From Shinella sp032095155 (GTDB lineage: Bacteria; Pseudomonadota; Alphaproteobacteria; Rhizobiales; Rhizobiaceae): a DNA stretch of 64,000 nt. Each line of letters begins with the position of its first letter. Position 1 is the first letter of the stretch. The stretch is taken from positions 1-64,000 of the forward strand of contig NZ_JBLZPK010000034.1 in NCBI RefSeq assembly GCF_049199905.1. The letters run 5' to 3'. The notes below the pieces were generated by a model. The model did not search any database. It saw nothing but the letters and a program-made list of their open reading frames with translations, and was not told the DNA's origin. Of this stretch, positions 17,509-26,490 are shown piece after piece. Made by a program: the position numbers and the translations under genes.

Positions 17509-18135
17509 ATGCTTGATGTCGGCTGGACCGAGATACTCGTCATCGCCATCGTGCTGATCATTGTGGTGGGTCCGAAGGACCTGCCGCAGATGCTCAGGAC
17601 GTTCGGCCGCATGGTCTCCAAGATGCGCGGCATGGCGGGCGATTTCCGCCAGCAGTTCGACGAGGCGCTGCGCGAGGCCGATCTCGACGATCTGCGCAAG
17701 ACTATCGGTGAAGCGCAGAAGCTCAATCCGCTCAACACCATCCGGGATGCGGTGAACCCGCTGCGTCAGGTGGGCGACGATCTGAAGGCCGACCTGCACA
17801 AGGCGACCAGCTCCGTCACCACGCCCACGTCTTCGGCCAATCCGGCCGAGAGCGTGCCCAGCGCGCCCCTCGCCGTTCCGTCCGAGGGGGCGAAGCCCGC
17901 TTCCGCCGAACCCGTCGCCGCCGTTCCCCTCAAAACCGGTCCGGTGAGCAAGACGGCGAAGAAGAAGGCAGTTGACGACAGTGCCAAGGTGGCAAAGCCG
18001 CGCAAGGCGGCCGTAAAGGCTGAGGCCGAGCCGAAGAAAGCTACCGCCAAAGCACCGGCTGCCAAGAAGGCGGCTCCGGCCAAATCCTTGACGGCAAAAA
18101 CCAAGACTACGAAGACCAAGAAGGGCGAGGCATGA
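17509..18135 (+). CDS. tatB: Sec-independent translocase protein TatB
   Basis: TatB partners TatC in the receptor that recognises twin-arginine signal peptides. The N-terminal helix (VGWTEILVIAIVLIIVVGP) and the following KDLPQMLRTFGRMVSKMR amphipathic helix are typical. At 208 residues it has a long C-terminal tail (from about residue 130) rich in Lys, Ala and Pro, resembling histone H1 tails; such extensions are variable in TatB. The last four bases overlap the tatC start (ATGA), so the two are translationally coupled. Confidence 0.95.
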   Translation: MLDVGWTEILVIAIVLIIVVGPKDLPQMLRTFGRMVSKMRGMAGDFRQQFDEALREADLDDLRKTIGEAQKLNPLNTIRDAVNPLRQVGDDLKADLHKATSSVTTPTSSANPAESVPSAPLAVPSEGAKPASAEPVAAVPLKTGPVSKTAKKKAVDDSAKVAKPRKAAVKAEAEPKKATAKAPAAKKAAPAKSLTAKTKTTKTKKGEA

Positions 18136-18962
18136 GCGGCGATATTGACGACAAGCCACAGCCGCTCATCGAGCATCTGATCGAACTGCGCCGCCGTCTG
18201 CTCTGGGCCGTCGGTGCGTTTTTCATCGCCTTCCTGGTCTGCTTCTATTTCGCCAAGCAGCTTTTCAACTTGCTCGTCCTGCCCTTCAAATGGGCGGTGG
18301 AATGGGCGGGGCTGACGCACCGCAATGTCGAGCTGATCTATACGGCGCCGCAGGAGTTCTTCTTCACGCAGATCAAGGTCGCCATGTTCGGCGCCTTCGT
18401 CATCGCTTTTCCGGTCATCGCCCAGCAGGTCTACAAATTCGTCGCGCCCGGTCTTTACAAGAACGAGCGCGCCGCGTTCCTGCCGTTCCTGGTCGCTTCG
18501 CCCATCCTGTTTCTGATCGGCGCCGCGCTGGTCTATTTCTTCTTCACGCCCATGGTCATGTGGTTCTTTCTCGCCATGGAGCAGGGCGGCGGTGAAGGCC
18601 AGGTGTCGATCCAGCTTCTGCCGAAAGTGTCCGAATATCTCAGCCTCATCATGTCGCTGATCTTTGCCTTCGGCCTGGTGTTCCAGCTTCCGGTGATCTC
18701 GTCGCTGCTGGTACGCGCCGGTTTCATCACGTCGCAGACGCTGAAGGAAAAGCGCAAATACGCCATCGTCATCTCCTTCGTGGTGGCTGCCGTTTTGACG
18801 CCGCCCGATCCGGTTTCCCAGATCGGCCTTGCACTGCCGGCCATCCTTCTCTACGAGATTTCCATCTATACGGCCCGACTCATCGAACGGCAGCGGGCGA
18901 GCGTCTCGAACGCGCAGGATGCGGAAAACGAGGTCGCTGCAACGCAGGCCGAAGCCGACTGA
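18132..18962 (+). CDS. tatC: Sec-independent translocase protein TatC
   Basis: Multi-spanning core of the Tat receptor complex. The 276-residue protein begins PLIEHLIELRRRLLWAVGAF, the conserved cytoplasmic N-terminus with the signal-peptide binding site, and has six predicted membrane helices; the periplasmic YTAPQEFFFTQIKVAMFGAF segment is diagnostic. It overlaps tatB by four bases and is the last tat gene. serS begins 63 bases later. Confidence 0.97.
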   Translation: MSGDIDDKPQPLIEHLIELRRRLLWAVGAFFIAFLVCFYFAKQLFNLLVLPFKWAVEWAGLTHRNVELIYTAPQEFFFTQIKVAMFGAFVIAFPVIAQQVYKFVAPGLYKNERAAFLPFLVASPILFLIGAALVYFFFTPMVMWFFLAMEQGGGEGQVSIQLLPKVSEYLSLIMSLIFAFGLVFQLPVISSLLVRAGFITSQTLKEKRKYAIVISFVVAAVLTPPDPVSQIGLALPAILLYEISIYTARLIERQRASVSNAQDAENEVAATQAEAD

Positions 18963-19025
18963 GGCTTCGCCGGCGGGTCGCTGCCGGGCGGGATGGGCTC
19001 CATCCACGCAACGCCTGGAACGACA

Positions 19026-20309
19026 ATGCTTGATATCAAATGGATCCGCGACAACGCTGCCGCTCTCGATGCCGCTCTGGCAAAACGCGGCGCGAGCCCC
19101 CTTGCACAGTCCCTGATCGAACTCGACGAGAAGCGCCGCAGCGTCATCCAGAAGGCGCAGGACATGCAGTCGCGCCGCAATGCCGCCTCCAAGGAGATCG
19201 GCGCGGCAATGGCCGCCAAGAACGGCGAGCTTGCCGACAGGCTGAAGGCCGAGGTTTCGGCCATCAAGGACCAACTCCCGGCCGCCGAGGAGGAAGAGCG
19301 CCAGGTCACGGCCGAGCTCAACGACGCCCTGTCGCGCCTGCCGAACATCCCGTTTGACGACGTGCCGGTCGGCTCGGACGAGACCGGCAATGTGGAAAAG
19401 CACAAATGGGGCAGCAAGCCCGGCTGGAACCACAAGCCGCTGGAGCATTACGAAATCGGCGAAGCGCTTGGCTACATGGATTTCGAAGCTGCCGCCAAGA
19501 TCGCCGGTTCGCGTTTCACCGTGCTGAAGGGCCAGCTTGCGCGTCTCGAGCGCGCTCTCGGCCAGTTCATGCTGGATGTACACACCGGGGAACATGGCTA
19601 TACGGAAGTGCATGCGCCGCTGCTGGTGCGTGACGATGCCATGTTCGGCACCGGCCAGCTTCCGAAATTTTCCGAAGACCTGTTCCGCACCACGGACGGC
19701 CGCTGGCTGATCCCGACGGCTGAAGTCTCGCTCACCAATCTCGTGCGCGAAGACATTCTCGAACAGGAAAAGCTGCCGCTGCGCTTCACCGCGCTGACGC
19801 CGTGCTTCCGTTCCGAGGCCGGCTCCTCGGGCCGCGACACGCGCGGCATGCTGCGCCAGCACCAGTTCATGAAATGCGAACTCGTCTCGATCACCGATGC
19901 CGAAAGCGCTGTCGACGAACACGAGCGCATGACGGCCTGCGCGGAGGAAATCCTCAAGCGTCTCGGCCTGCATTACCGCGTCATGACGCTCTGCACCGGC
20001 GACATGGGCTTTGGCGCCCGCAAGACCTATGATCTTGAAGTCTGGCTGCCGGGACAGGATACGTTCCGCGAAATCTCGTCCTGCTCGGTCTGCGGCGATT
20101 TCCAGGGCCGCCGCATGAATGCGCGCTATCGTGGCAAGGACGACAAGGCGACGAAGTTCGTGCACACGCTGAACGGCTCGGGCACCGCCGTCGGCCGCGC
20201 GCTGATCGCCGTTTTGGAAAACTACCTCAACGCCGACGGCTCGGTCACCGTGCCGGAGGTCCTGCTGCCTTACATGGGCGGCCTGACGAAGATCGAGAAG
20301 GCCGCCTGA
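19026..20309 (+). CDS. serS: Serine--tRNA ligase
   Basis: Class II synthetase that charges tRNA-Ser and tRNA-Sec. Residues 1-110 form the antiparallel coiled-coil arm that holds the long variable arm of tRNA-Ser. Motif 2 (FRSEAGSSGRDTRGMLRQHQ, around residue 260) and motif 3 (GSGTAVGRALIAVLENYL, around 385) are intact. The ATG at 19026, giving MLDIKWIRDN, matches the family N-terminus and yields 427 residues, so the upstream in-frame start at 18993 is rejected. surE follows 13 bases downstream. Confidence 0.97.
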   Translation: MLDIKWIRDNAAALDAALAKRGASPLAQSLIELDEKRRSVIQKAQDMQSRRNAASKEIGAAMAAKNGELADRLKAEVSAIKDQLPAAEEEERQVTAELNDALSRLPNIPFDDVPVGSDETGNVEKHKWGSKPGWNHKPLEHYEIGEALGYMDFEAAAKIAGSRFTVLKGQLARLERALGQFMLDVHTGEHGYTEVHAPLLVRDDAMFGTGQLPKFSEDLFRTTDGRWLIPTAEVSLTNLVREDILEQEKLPLRFTALTPCFRSEAGSSGRDTRGMLRQHQFMKCELVSITDAESAVDEHERMTACAEEILKRLGLHYRVMTLCTGDMGFGARKTYDLEVWLPGQDTFREISSCSVCGDFQGRRMNARYRGKDDKATKFVHTLNGSGTAVGRALIAVLENYLNADGSVTVPEVLLPYMGGLTKIEKAA

Positions 20310-20322
20310 GGCGGAGCACCGG

Positions 20323-21093
20323 ATGCGCATTCTGCTGACCAATGACGATGGTATCCACGCCGAAGGCCTCGCGGCCCTGGAGCGGATTGCCCGCGAACTC
20401 ACCGATGACGTCTGGATCGTGGCCCCGGAGACGGACCAGAGTGGCCTTGCGCATTCGCTGACCCTTTCGGAGCCGCTGCGTCTGCGCAAGATCGACGAAA
20501 AGCGTTTCGCCCTGCGCGGCACGCCGACGGACTGCGTCATCATGGGCGTGCGCGAAGTTCTGGACAGGAAGCCGGACCTCGTTCTGTCCGGCGTGAATGT
20601 CGGCGCCAACATGGCTGATGATGTGACCTATTCGGGTACGGTCGCCGGCGCCATCGAGGGCACGCTGCAAGGCATCAAGTCCATGGCGCTGAGCCAAGCC
20701 TACAACCATGCCGGCGGCCGCGTCGTGCCGTGGGAAGTCGCCGAAAGCTTTGCGCCGAAACTCATTCGCCAGCTGATGGATGTGGAACTGCCGGACTGGA
20801 CGTTCTTCAACATCAATTTCCCGAACTGCGCACCGGCAGACGTACAGGGCGTCGAAGTCACGGCGCAAGGCAAGCTCGATTTCGGTTTGACGATCGAGGA
20901 ACGCGCCGATGGTCGCGGCTTCCCCTATTACTGGCTGCGCTTCGGCGAGCGGAAGGGCGATTTCCGCGCCGGCACGGACATTCATGCCGTGAAGAACCAC
21001 AAGATCTCTGTCACGCCGCTCAAACTCGACCTGACGGATTATTCCGTGCTCGACCGCGTGCAGCGCGCGCTCAACGGTGGAGACGCGGATTGA
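20323..21093 (+). CDS. surE: 5'/3'-nucleotidase SurE
   Basis: Metal-dependent nucleoside monophosphate phosphatase linked to stationary-phase survival. The metal-binding N-terminal ILLTNDDGIHAEGL (Asp8, Asp9), the DQSGLAHSLT loop with the catalytic serine, GTPTDCV and LVLSGVNVGANM with the metal-ligand Asn are all present in 256 residues. It follows serS by 13 bases and overlaps the pcm start by four, so serS-surE-pcm is likely one transcript. The surE-pcm pairing is widely conserved in proteobacteria. Confidence 0.96.
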   Translation: MRILLTNDDGIHAEGLAALERIARELTDDVWIVAPETDQSGLAHSLTLSEPLRLRKIDEKRFALRGTPTDCVIMGVREVLDRKPDLVLSGVNVGANMADDVTYSGTVAGAIEGTLQGIKSMALSQAYNHAGGRVVPWEVAESFAPKLIRQLMDVELPDWTFFNINFPNCAPADVQGVEVTAQGKLDFGLTIEERADGRGFPYYWLRFGERKGDFRAGTDIHAVKNHKISVTPLKLDLTDYSVLDRVQRALNGGDAD

Positions 21094-21746
21094 GCACGGG
21101 GCGGGTGATCGAGAAGGAAGGTTTTGCGGCTCTGGCGCTGCGTCTGCGCGGGCAGGGCATCAACAATATCGAGCTTCTGACCGCTGTCGAACAGACGCCT
21201 CGCACGCTGTTCGTGCCGCCGCAATTTGCCGGCGAAGCCTATTCGCGTCGCGTGCTGCCGCTCGATTGCGGCTCCTTCATGGAGGGCATCGACCTCTCGG
21301 TGCGCATCCTGCATCTCCTGAATCTCAAGGCCGGCCAGCGCATTCTCGAAGTCGGCACCGGCAGCGGCTTCACCGCCGCCGTCATGGGCCGCATGACCGA
21401 GCGTGTGCTGACCGTCGATCGCTACCGCACGCTCGTCACGAACGCTCAAGCCTCCATCGACAAGGCGGGCATCCGCAACGTCATCGTGCGCCAGGCCGAT
21501 GGCAGCAACGGCATGCCGGGCGAGGGGACCTTCGACCGCATTCTCGTCACGGCCGCATTTCCGGCCCTGCCACGCTTCTTCGCCGAACAGCTCGTCTCCG
21601 GCGGCATGCTCATTGCGCCCGTCATGGTCAGTGAAACCGAGTGCCGCATGCTGAAGCTGGTCAAGACCGGCAGCCGGTTCGATCGTGAGGACCTCTTCGA
21701 GGTGCCCTACCTGCCGATCGTGCCCCAGATGGCGCAGGCTCTCTAA
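21090..21746 (+). CDS. pcm: Protein-L-isoaspartate O-methyltransferase
   Basis: Repairs aged proteins by methylating L-isoaspartyl residues with S-adenosylmethionine. The SAM-binding motif ILEVGTGSGFTAAV and the family segments QTPRTLFVPPQFAGEAYS and VRQADGSNGMPGEGTFDRIL are present. No ATG fits; a TTG at 21090 overlapping the surE stop gives 218 residues, close to rhizobial Pcm, and GGTGGAGA lies before it. A GTG at 21105 would give 213. The overlap suggests coupling to surE. Confidence 0.93.
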   Translation: MSTGRVIEKEGFAALALRLRGQGINNIELLTAVEQTPRTLFVPPQFAGEAYSRRVLPLDCGSFMEGIDLSVRILHLLNLKAGQRILEVGTGSGFTAAVMGRMTERVLTVDRYRTLVTNAQASIDKAGIRNVIVRQADGSNGMPGEGTFDRILVTAAFPALPRFFAEQLVSGGMLIAPVMVSETECRMLKLVKTGSRFDREDLFEVPYLPIVPQMAQAL

Positions 21747-22015
21747 GCCCGCCGCAATCTCTTCCGAAATCAATATTTTGCGGCTTAGCGGGCCTTTGCC
21801 CGCTGAGTCTTGCGGTATTTCTACGGCAAGACGGGGCTCTCGTTGCAGCCTGTCACACGCGACGCGTGAATTCCCTCTGCAAATACAGCGCGTTAACCAT
21901 TTGTTAACTTTGGTAAGCTTCGCGCAAGCTTCGGGGCGTAGGCCGGTAACGAAGCACAAATTCCACGCAGAACGCCGGTTTTCCAGTGGTTTCCGAAGTT
22001 CCGATGGAGAGGGCA

Positions 22016-22642
22016 ATGTACGTTTCGAACAGGATCGCCAGCAGCTCGACCAATGACGGCCTCGCCTATCTCGCGACGAAGGCTGCGGGTAAGCCTGCCG
22101 AAGAAGTCGCTGAGGCCGCATCGACCGCGCATCTCGCCGGCGGCAGCTATGATCCGTCCGCCCATGTCGGTCTGTCCGTCGATGCGCTGCTCGTGCTCAG
22201 CGTCGCCAAGGAAGAGGCGGCTTACAGTCAGCCGTCGCTGACGGAAGCCGAGCGTAACAATCTCGACACGTCGGAGCTGGAAAAGCGCGAATATGCGGCT
22301 TACGGCCACTTCCTCGAGGAAGGCGACCGCAAGGGCTACTACCGCGCCTATATCGAATATTTCGACAGCATGCCGGCCGAAGACCAGCGCAGCGGCCGCT
22401 ATGCCGGTACGCGCGAACCTGCCGTCTCGGCGCTCCGCGCCATCGCCTACAATGAAAGCGCCCTCGACATGACGGCGCCGGATGCCGCTCTAGAGAATGC
22501 GACCGCCACCGGTGACCGCAGCCAGCGCCGCGCGACGCCGATCTCGGCGATCTTCCAGCCGAGCGCTGGCGACTACGAGAACGTCGCCCGTGTCTCCGGC
22601 CGCATCTCGCGCGCCGACAGCATGTACGCCACCGGCTTCTGA
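22016..22642 (+). CDS. Hypothetical protein, unknown function
   Basis: I do not recognise this 208-residue protein. It starts MYVSNRIASSSTNDG at an ATG preceded by GGAGAGGG; an in-frame ATG at 22004 is the alternative. It has no signal peptide or membrane helix, is acidic overall and rich in Ala, Ser, Asp and Glu, with tyrosine-rich stretches such as DRKGYYRAYIEYF. The SVDALLVLSVAKEEAAYS segment is reminiscent of N-terminal segments in some rhizobial small proteins, but I cannot place a family. It sits alone between pcm and the NlpD-like gene with about 270 bases upstream, so it probably has its own promoter. Codon use matches the neighbours, supporting a real gene. Confidence 0.75.
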   Translation: MYVSNRIASSSTNDGLAYLATKAAGKPAEEVAEAASTAHLAGGSYDPSAHVGLSVDALLVLSVAKEEAAYSQPSLTEAERNNLDTSELEKREYAAYGHFLEEGDRKGYYRAYIEYFDSMPAEDQRSGRYAGTREPAVSALRAIAYNESALDMTAPDAALENATATGDRSQRRATPISAIFQPSAGDYENVARVSGRISRADSMYATGF

Positions 22643-22783
22643 GCTTCGGCTGGCTGCCACGCTGCGCCGCCATGGTTATCAATTCATCAAAAAAACGATG
22701 CGGATAGCCCGGCTTTAACCGGGCAGTAACTCTAACGCGCTTTAATCGGCCTACATCAAGTAGCGTACCGATTGGGTAGTCTC

Positions 22784-24358
22784 ATGCGTAAGAGTGTATC
22801 GCCGAGTTTTGGTAGGACAGCGACCCGTCTGATGGCGGCCGCCCTGCTGGCCAGCGTTGCGACCGGGTGCAGCTCGGACGTTTCCCGTTTTGGCGGCCTC
22901 TTTTCCAGCTCCGGTTCTGACAATATCACCACGAATTCGGTTCCGCGCCGCACGCTTCTCGGCGGCGATCCGGTTCCGCGCGGCACGGTGGGCAACGGCC
23001 AGGTGGCGCAGGTCAATCCGATGGGCGGTTCGCGCGACGAAGCACTGAACCAGCCGTTCCCGGATCAGGGCAACGTCTCCTACGATCCGATCAATACGTC
23101 GACGACGAACGGCTCCGGCACGCGTCTTGCGACGACGCCGATGACTGTCCAGCGCGGCGAGCTTTCCGACCCGACGGCCGGCGCCCGTGCCGACGCCGAG
23201 CGTGACGTCGCGATGGCGCAGGAACTGCCGCAGCGCAAGGCGAAGGCCATCGTCGACGAGGCCGATGCCACGACGAAGACCGTCAAGGGCAAGGCTGGCT
23301 GGTCGACGAACAACGCGCCCGTCGTCATGCTGCGCCAGGGCGAAAGCGTGAAGACGCTCGCCAACCGCTACGGCGTGCCGGAAAAGGAAATCCTTGCCGC
23401 CAACGGCCTGAAGCGTTCCTCGGATGCCGAGCCGGGCCAGAAGATCGTCATCCCGACCTTCTCGACGACGGCAAGTGCCGCCAAGGCTTCGACGGATCAC
23501 ACGCTGAAGGTCGATGGCAAGCTGCCGACGCCGGAGCAGAAGGGCGAGAAGAACGTCGCCATCCTGCCCGGCACCTCCAGCCGCGACAAGCAGAAGTCGG
23601 AGAACGGCCAGACGACCTCGAACGTCGCCGATGCCGGCGAAGGCAATGGCAAGGGCGGTTACGAAGTGCAGCCGGGCGATTCGCTCGCCAAGATCGCCCG
23701 CAGCAACGGCGTTTCGGTCGATGCGCTGAAGAAGGCGAACGGGCTCGATACGGCATCCATCCGCATCGGCCAGAAGCTGGTGATCCCGGCTGGCGGCGCC
23801 GTCGTGGCCGAGAAGGTCACCACCGACAAGACGACGACGGCCTCGGTTCCGGTCAACAAGGAAAAGAAGGTCGAGACGGCTGAGAAGAAGCCGGAAGCCT
23901 ACAAGGCGCCGGTGAAGACGGTTTCGGTCACCGAAGCGACGGAAAAGTCCGACGTGACGGATGACGCTCCCGAATCGACCGGCATCGGCAAGTATCGCTG
24001 GCCGGTGCGCGGTGCGGTCATTGCCGGCTACGGTGCAAATGTCGATGGCAACCGCAATGACGGCATCGACATTTCGGTTCCCGAGGGCACGCCGATCAAG
24101 GCCGCTGAAAACGGCGTGGTCATCTATTCGGGCTCGAGCCTGAAGGAACTCGGCAACGCGGTTCTCGTGCGCCACGATGACGGCACCGTCACGGTCTACG
24201 GCAATGCCGGCGGCCTGAACGTCCAGCGCGGTCAGAAGATCCAGCGCGGCCAGACGGTTGCGACATCGGGCATGAGCGGCAACGCCACCCGTCCGAAGGT
24301 TCACTTCGAGGTGCGCAAGAACGCCACCCCGGTCAACCCGATGACCTTCCTGGAATAG
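22784..24358 (+). CDS. NlpD-like lipoprotein: two LysM and a degenerate M23 domain
   Basis: Envelope lipoprotein of the LysM/LytM type. A signal sequence leads to a lipobox cysteine at residue 29 (ASVATGC). LysM domains lie near residues 180-225 (RQGESVKTLANRYGVPEKE) and 292-337 (VQPGDSLAKIARSNGVSV), and an M23-type domain at about 404-520. That domain lacks the usual first zinc histidine (NDGIDIS instead of HxGxD) and the first His of the HxH motif (KVHFE), so it probably activates amidases, like E. coli NlpD, rather than cutting peptidoglycan. The surE-pcm-nlpD neighbourhood supports this. The ATG at 22784 is preferred over a TTG at 22772. Confidence 0.9.
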   Translation: MRKSVSPSFGRTATRLMAAALLASVATGCSSDVSRFGGLFSSSGSDNITTNSVPRRTLLGGDPVPRGTVGNGQVAQVNPMGGSRDEALNQPFPDQGNVSYDPINTSTTNGSGTRLATTPMTVQRGELSDPTAGARADAERDVAMAQELPQRKAKAIVDEADATTKTVKGKAGWSTNNAPVVMLRQGESVKTLANRYGVPEKEILAANGLKRSSDAEPGQKIVIPTFSTTASAAKASTDHTLKVDGKLPTPEQKGEKNVAILPGTSSRDKQKSENGQTTSNVADAGEGNGKGGYEVQPGDSLAKIARSNGVSVDALKKANGLDTASIRIGQKLVIPAGGAVVAEKVTTDKTTTASVPVNKEKKVETAEKKPEAYKAPVKTVSVTEATEKSDVTDDAPESTGIGKYRWPVRGAVIAGYGANVDGNRNDGIDISVPEGTPIKAAENGVVIYSGSSLKELGNAVLVRHDDGTVTVYGNAGGLNVQRGQKIQRGQTVATSGMSGNATRPKVHFEVRKNATPVNPMTFLE

Positions 24359-24416
24359 GCGGGGCCGGATATCAGGATGAGATAGTGCGGGCGGCCTCTG
24401 GCCGTCCGTTTGCGTT

Positions 24417-25453
24417 TCACGACCGGCTTGCGGCCTGCCGCCCGAAGGCTTCGCGATAGGCGGCCGGCGTCGTCGACAGATGCAGGCGGAAATGATGGCG
24501 CAGCGTGCCCGTCGTGCCGAAGCCCGAGAGATCTGCGATCTCCTCGACCGACGCATTGGTCTCTTCCAGCAGGTCACGCGCCTTGCCGAGGCGCTGGGCG
24601 AGCAGCCAGCGGGCCGGCGTCATGCCGGTGGCCGATTCGAAGCGGCGCAGGAAAGTGCGGTCGCTCATGCCGGCGCGGCGGGCGAGGGCGGCGACCGTGT
24701 GGTCGGCTCCAAGATCCTCGCGCATATGATCGAGCAGTGGCCCGAGCCGGCCGCTCTCATGCGTGCGCGGCACGACCTGGCGGATGAACTGCGCCTGGCC
24801 GCCATCGCGGTGCGCCGGCATGACGAGGCGCCGGGCGACGAGATTGGCCGCCTCCGTGCCGAAATCCCGGCGAATGAGATGCAGGCAGAGATCGAGCCCC
24901 GCCGCCGTACCCGCCGAGGTCAGCACGCTGCCGGCATCGACATACAGCACATCCGGCGTCACCGCGATGGCGGGAAAGCGCGCCGTCAGCGTATCCGTAT
25001 AGCGCCAATGGGTCGTGGCGCGCCGGCCNNNNNNNNNNNNNNNNNNNNNNNNNNNNNNNNNNNNNNNNNNNNNNNNNNNNNNNNNNNNAGCACGAAGACG
25101 CCGGAGCAGAAGGAGAGGATGCGTGCGCCGCGCGCCTGCGCCGCCTGTAGCGCCTCGATCAGCACCCGTGGCACCGGTGCATCGATGCCGCGCCAGCCGG
25201 GAATGATGATCGTGCCGGCCTCCGCCAGCAGGTCGAGCCCACCGTCCACGGCAAAGCGCAGCCCGCCCGTCGAGCGCATCTCGCCTTCATCGAGGCCGGC
25301 GACGGCAAAGCGGTACCAGTTCGGCCCCATTTCCGGCCGGGCAAGGGCGAAAATCTCGGTCGCGATGCCGAATTCGAAGGTGCAGAGCTGGTCATAGGCG
25401 ACAGCCACGACGAGCGGATTGGCAAGCGGCGGGAGCAAAAGCGGGTTTGTCAT
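24417..25453 (-). CDS. GlxA-family AraC-type transcriptional regulator (crosses an assembly gap)
   Basis: Regulator with an N-terminal DJ-1/PfpI-like domain and a C-terminal AraC helix-turn-helix domain (AALARRAGMSDRTFLRRFES, IADLSGFGTTGTLRHHFRLH). A 60-N gap splits it: the part before ends SFCSGVFVL and the part after begins GRRATTHWRYTDTL, which are adjacent segments in this family, so it is one gene and not two. The two halves are in different frames only because the N count is arbitrary. The start is the ATG at 25453 (MTNPLLLPPLANP), with a TTG at 25474 possible. It is divergent from the rhodanese gene, which it may control; the effector is unknown. Confidence 0.85.
25029..25088. other. 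Assembly gap (60 N) inside the GlxA-type regulator
   Basis: Unknown bases. Family comparison suggests only about seven codons are missing, so the N run overstates the gap. Confidence 0.95.
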
Positions 25454-25555
25454 GATCTTGATGGTATATGGCAATCATGCCATCTGCAAGCGTCGCTCCG
25501 TTCCGGCTACATCTCTCTCGTCCCAACAAGGCCCGTTCCAACTAGGAGAGACATC

Positions 25556-25987
25556 ATGAGTTTCGTCACCGACTATCCGGCCGCTTCCCCCGCTGTCGCC
25601 ATCGAGCATTTCTCGAAGTTGCTGTCCGTCGAAACCGACTGCGCCGACGTCGCCGTGGCGCTGAAGTCCGGCGATCAGGATTTCGTCCTGCTCCATGTTA
25701 TCGGTTCGCCGGAAGCCTATGCCCGCCAGCATGTGCCGGGTGCCATCCACCTGCCGCACCGGCAGATCAACGCCGAGCGTATGGCCGAATGGCCTGAAGA
25801 CACCGTGTTCGTCGCCTATTGCGCCGGCCCGCATTGCAACGGCGCGGACCAGGCCGCCCTCAAGATCGCCCGCCTCGGCCGCCCGGTGAAGATCATGATC
25901 GGCGGCATCACCGGCTGGGAAGACGAGGGCCATGGCTTCGCGACCGGCAGCGAAGCGGGCAGCCTGCTGGCGATTGCCGCCGAATGA
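25556..25987 (+). CDS. Rhodanese-like domain protein
   Basis: Single-domain rhodanese (143 residues) expected to carry a persulfide on the active-site cysteine. Cys89 lies in YCAGPHCNGADQAAL, a rhodanese-type loop with a second cysteine at 94; the DVIGSPEAY-like segment is HVIGSPEAYARQHVPGAIHL, which is the CH2A-type motif of the fold. AGGAGAG lies seven bases before the ATG. It is divergent from the GlxA-type regulator and overlaps the next gene by four bases. Substrate and acceptor are unknown. Confidence 0.88.
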   Translation: MSFVTDYPAASPAVAIEHFSKLLSVETDCADVAVALKSGDQDFVLLHVIGSPEAYARQHVPGAIHLPHRQINAERMAEWPEDTVFVAYCAGPHCNGADQAALKIARLGRPVKIMIGGITGWEDEGHGFATGSEAGSLLAIAAE

Positions 25988-26457
25988 GCGCGGATGGCCT
26001 TCACGTCAGGCCCTTCACGCACGATGACGTTGAGGCCGTCTGGGACCTCATGCGGGCGCTGGCAATCTTCGAAGGTTATATCGATGCCTTCGCCGTCACG
26101 CCCAATGTTCTCAGGCTTCACGGCCTTGGTGCAGCTCCCGCCTTCGGCGTCTTCGTGGCGGCGAAGGGGAAGGCGCTTGCCGGCATCGCCGTGCATTACC
26201 GCATTCCCTGGACCTATGATCTCAAACCCGTCGTGGTGCTCAAGGAGCTTTATGTCGCGGAAGCGTTTCGCGGGCAGGGCGTGGGGCAGGCGCTGTTTGC
26301 GCACCTGCGCGCCCATGCCGTCGAGATCGGCGCCTCCGCACTGCGCTGGACGGTGCTGCCCGACAACGCGGTGGCGCTGCGATTCTATGCGGGGCAGGGC
26401 GGCGCGTGTGACGCGGATTGGCAGCATTGGACCCTGCCGTTGCAAACGCGAATCTGA
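25984..26457 (+). CDS. GNAT family N-acetyltransferase
   Basis: Predicted acetyl-CoA-dependent acyltransferase of 157 residues. The GNAT core is visible: VVVLKELYVAEAFRGQGVGQAL holds the strand beta-4 and the acetyl-CoA pyrophosphate loop RGQGVG, and VLPDNAVALRFYAGQGG is the C-terminal motif. The layout is like diamine acetyltransferase-type GNATs, but the substrate is not certain. The ATG at 25984 overlaps the rhodanese stop, so it is cotranslated with that gene. Confidence 0.88.
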   Translation: MSADGLHVRPFTHDDVEAVWDLMRALAIFEGYIDAFAVTPNVLRLHGLGAAPAFGVFVAAKGKALAGIAVHYRIPWTYDLKPVVVLKELYVAEAFRGQGVGQALFAHLRAHAVEIGASALRWTVLPDNAVALRFYAGQGGACDADWQHWTLPLQTRI

Positions 26458-26490
26458 AATGGTCCGCCCATTCACAGACGGAGCATTCCC

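Noticed and set aside
17766..20612. A minus-strand open frame of about 950 codons opposite tatB, tatC and serS
   Set aside because: Same reasoning: antisense to genes with clear motifs, Arg- and Leu-rich, no recognisable domain.
24417..25474. Two separate genes or a frameshifted pseudogene at the GlxA-type regulator
   Set aside because: Family segments on both sides of the N run are adjacent and intact; the frame change follows from the arbitrary N count.
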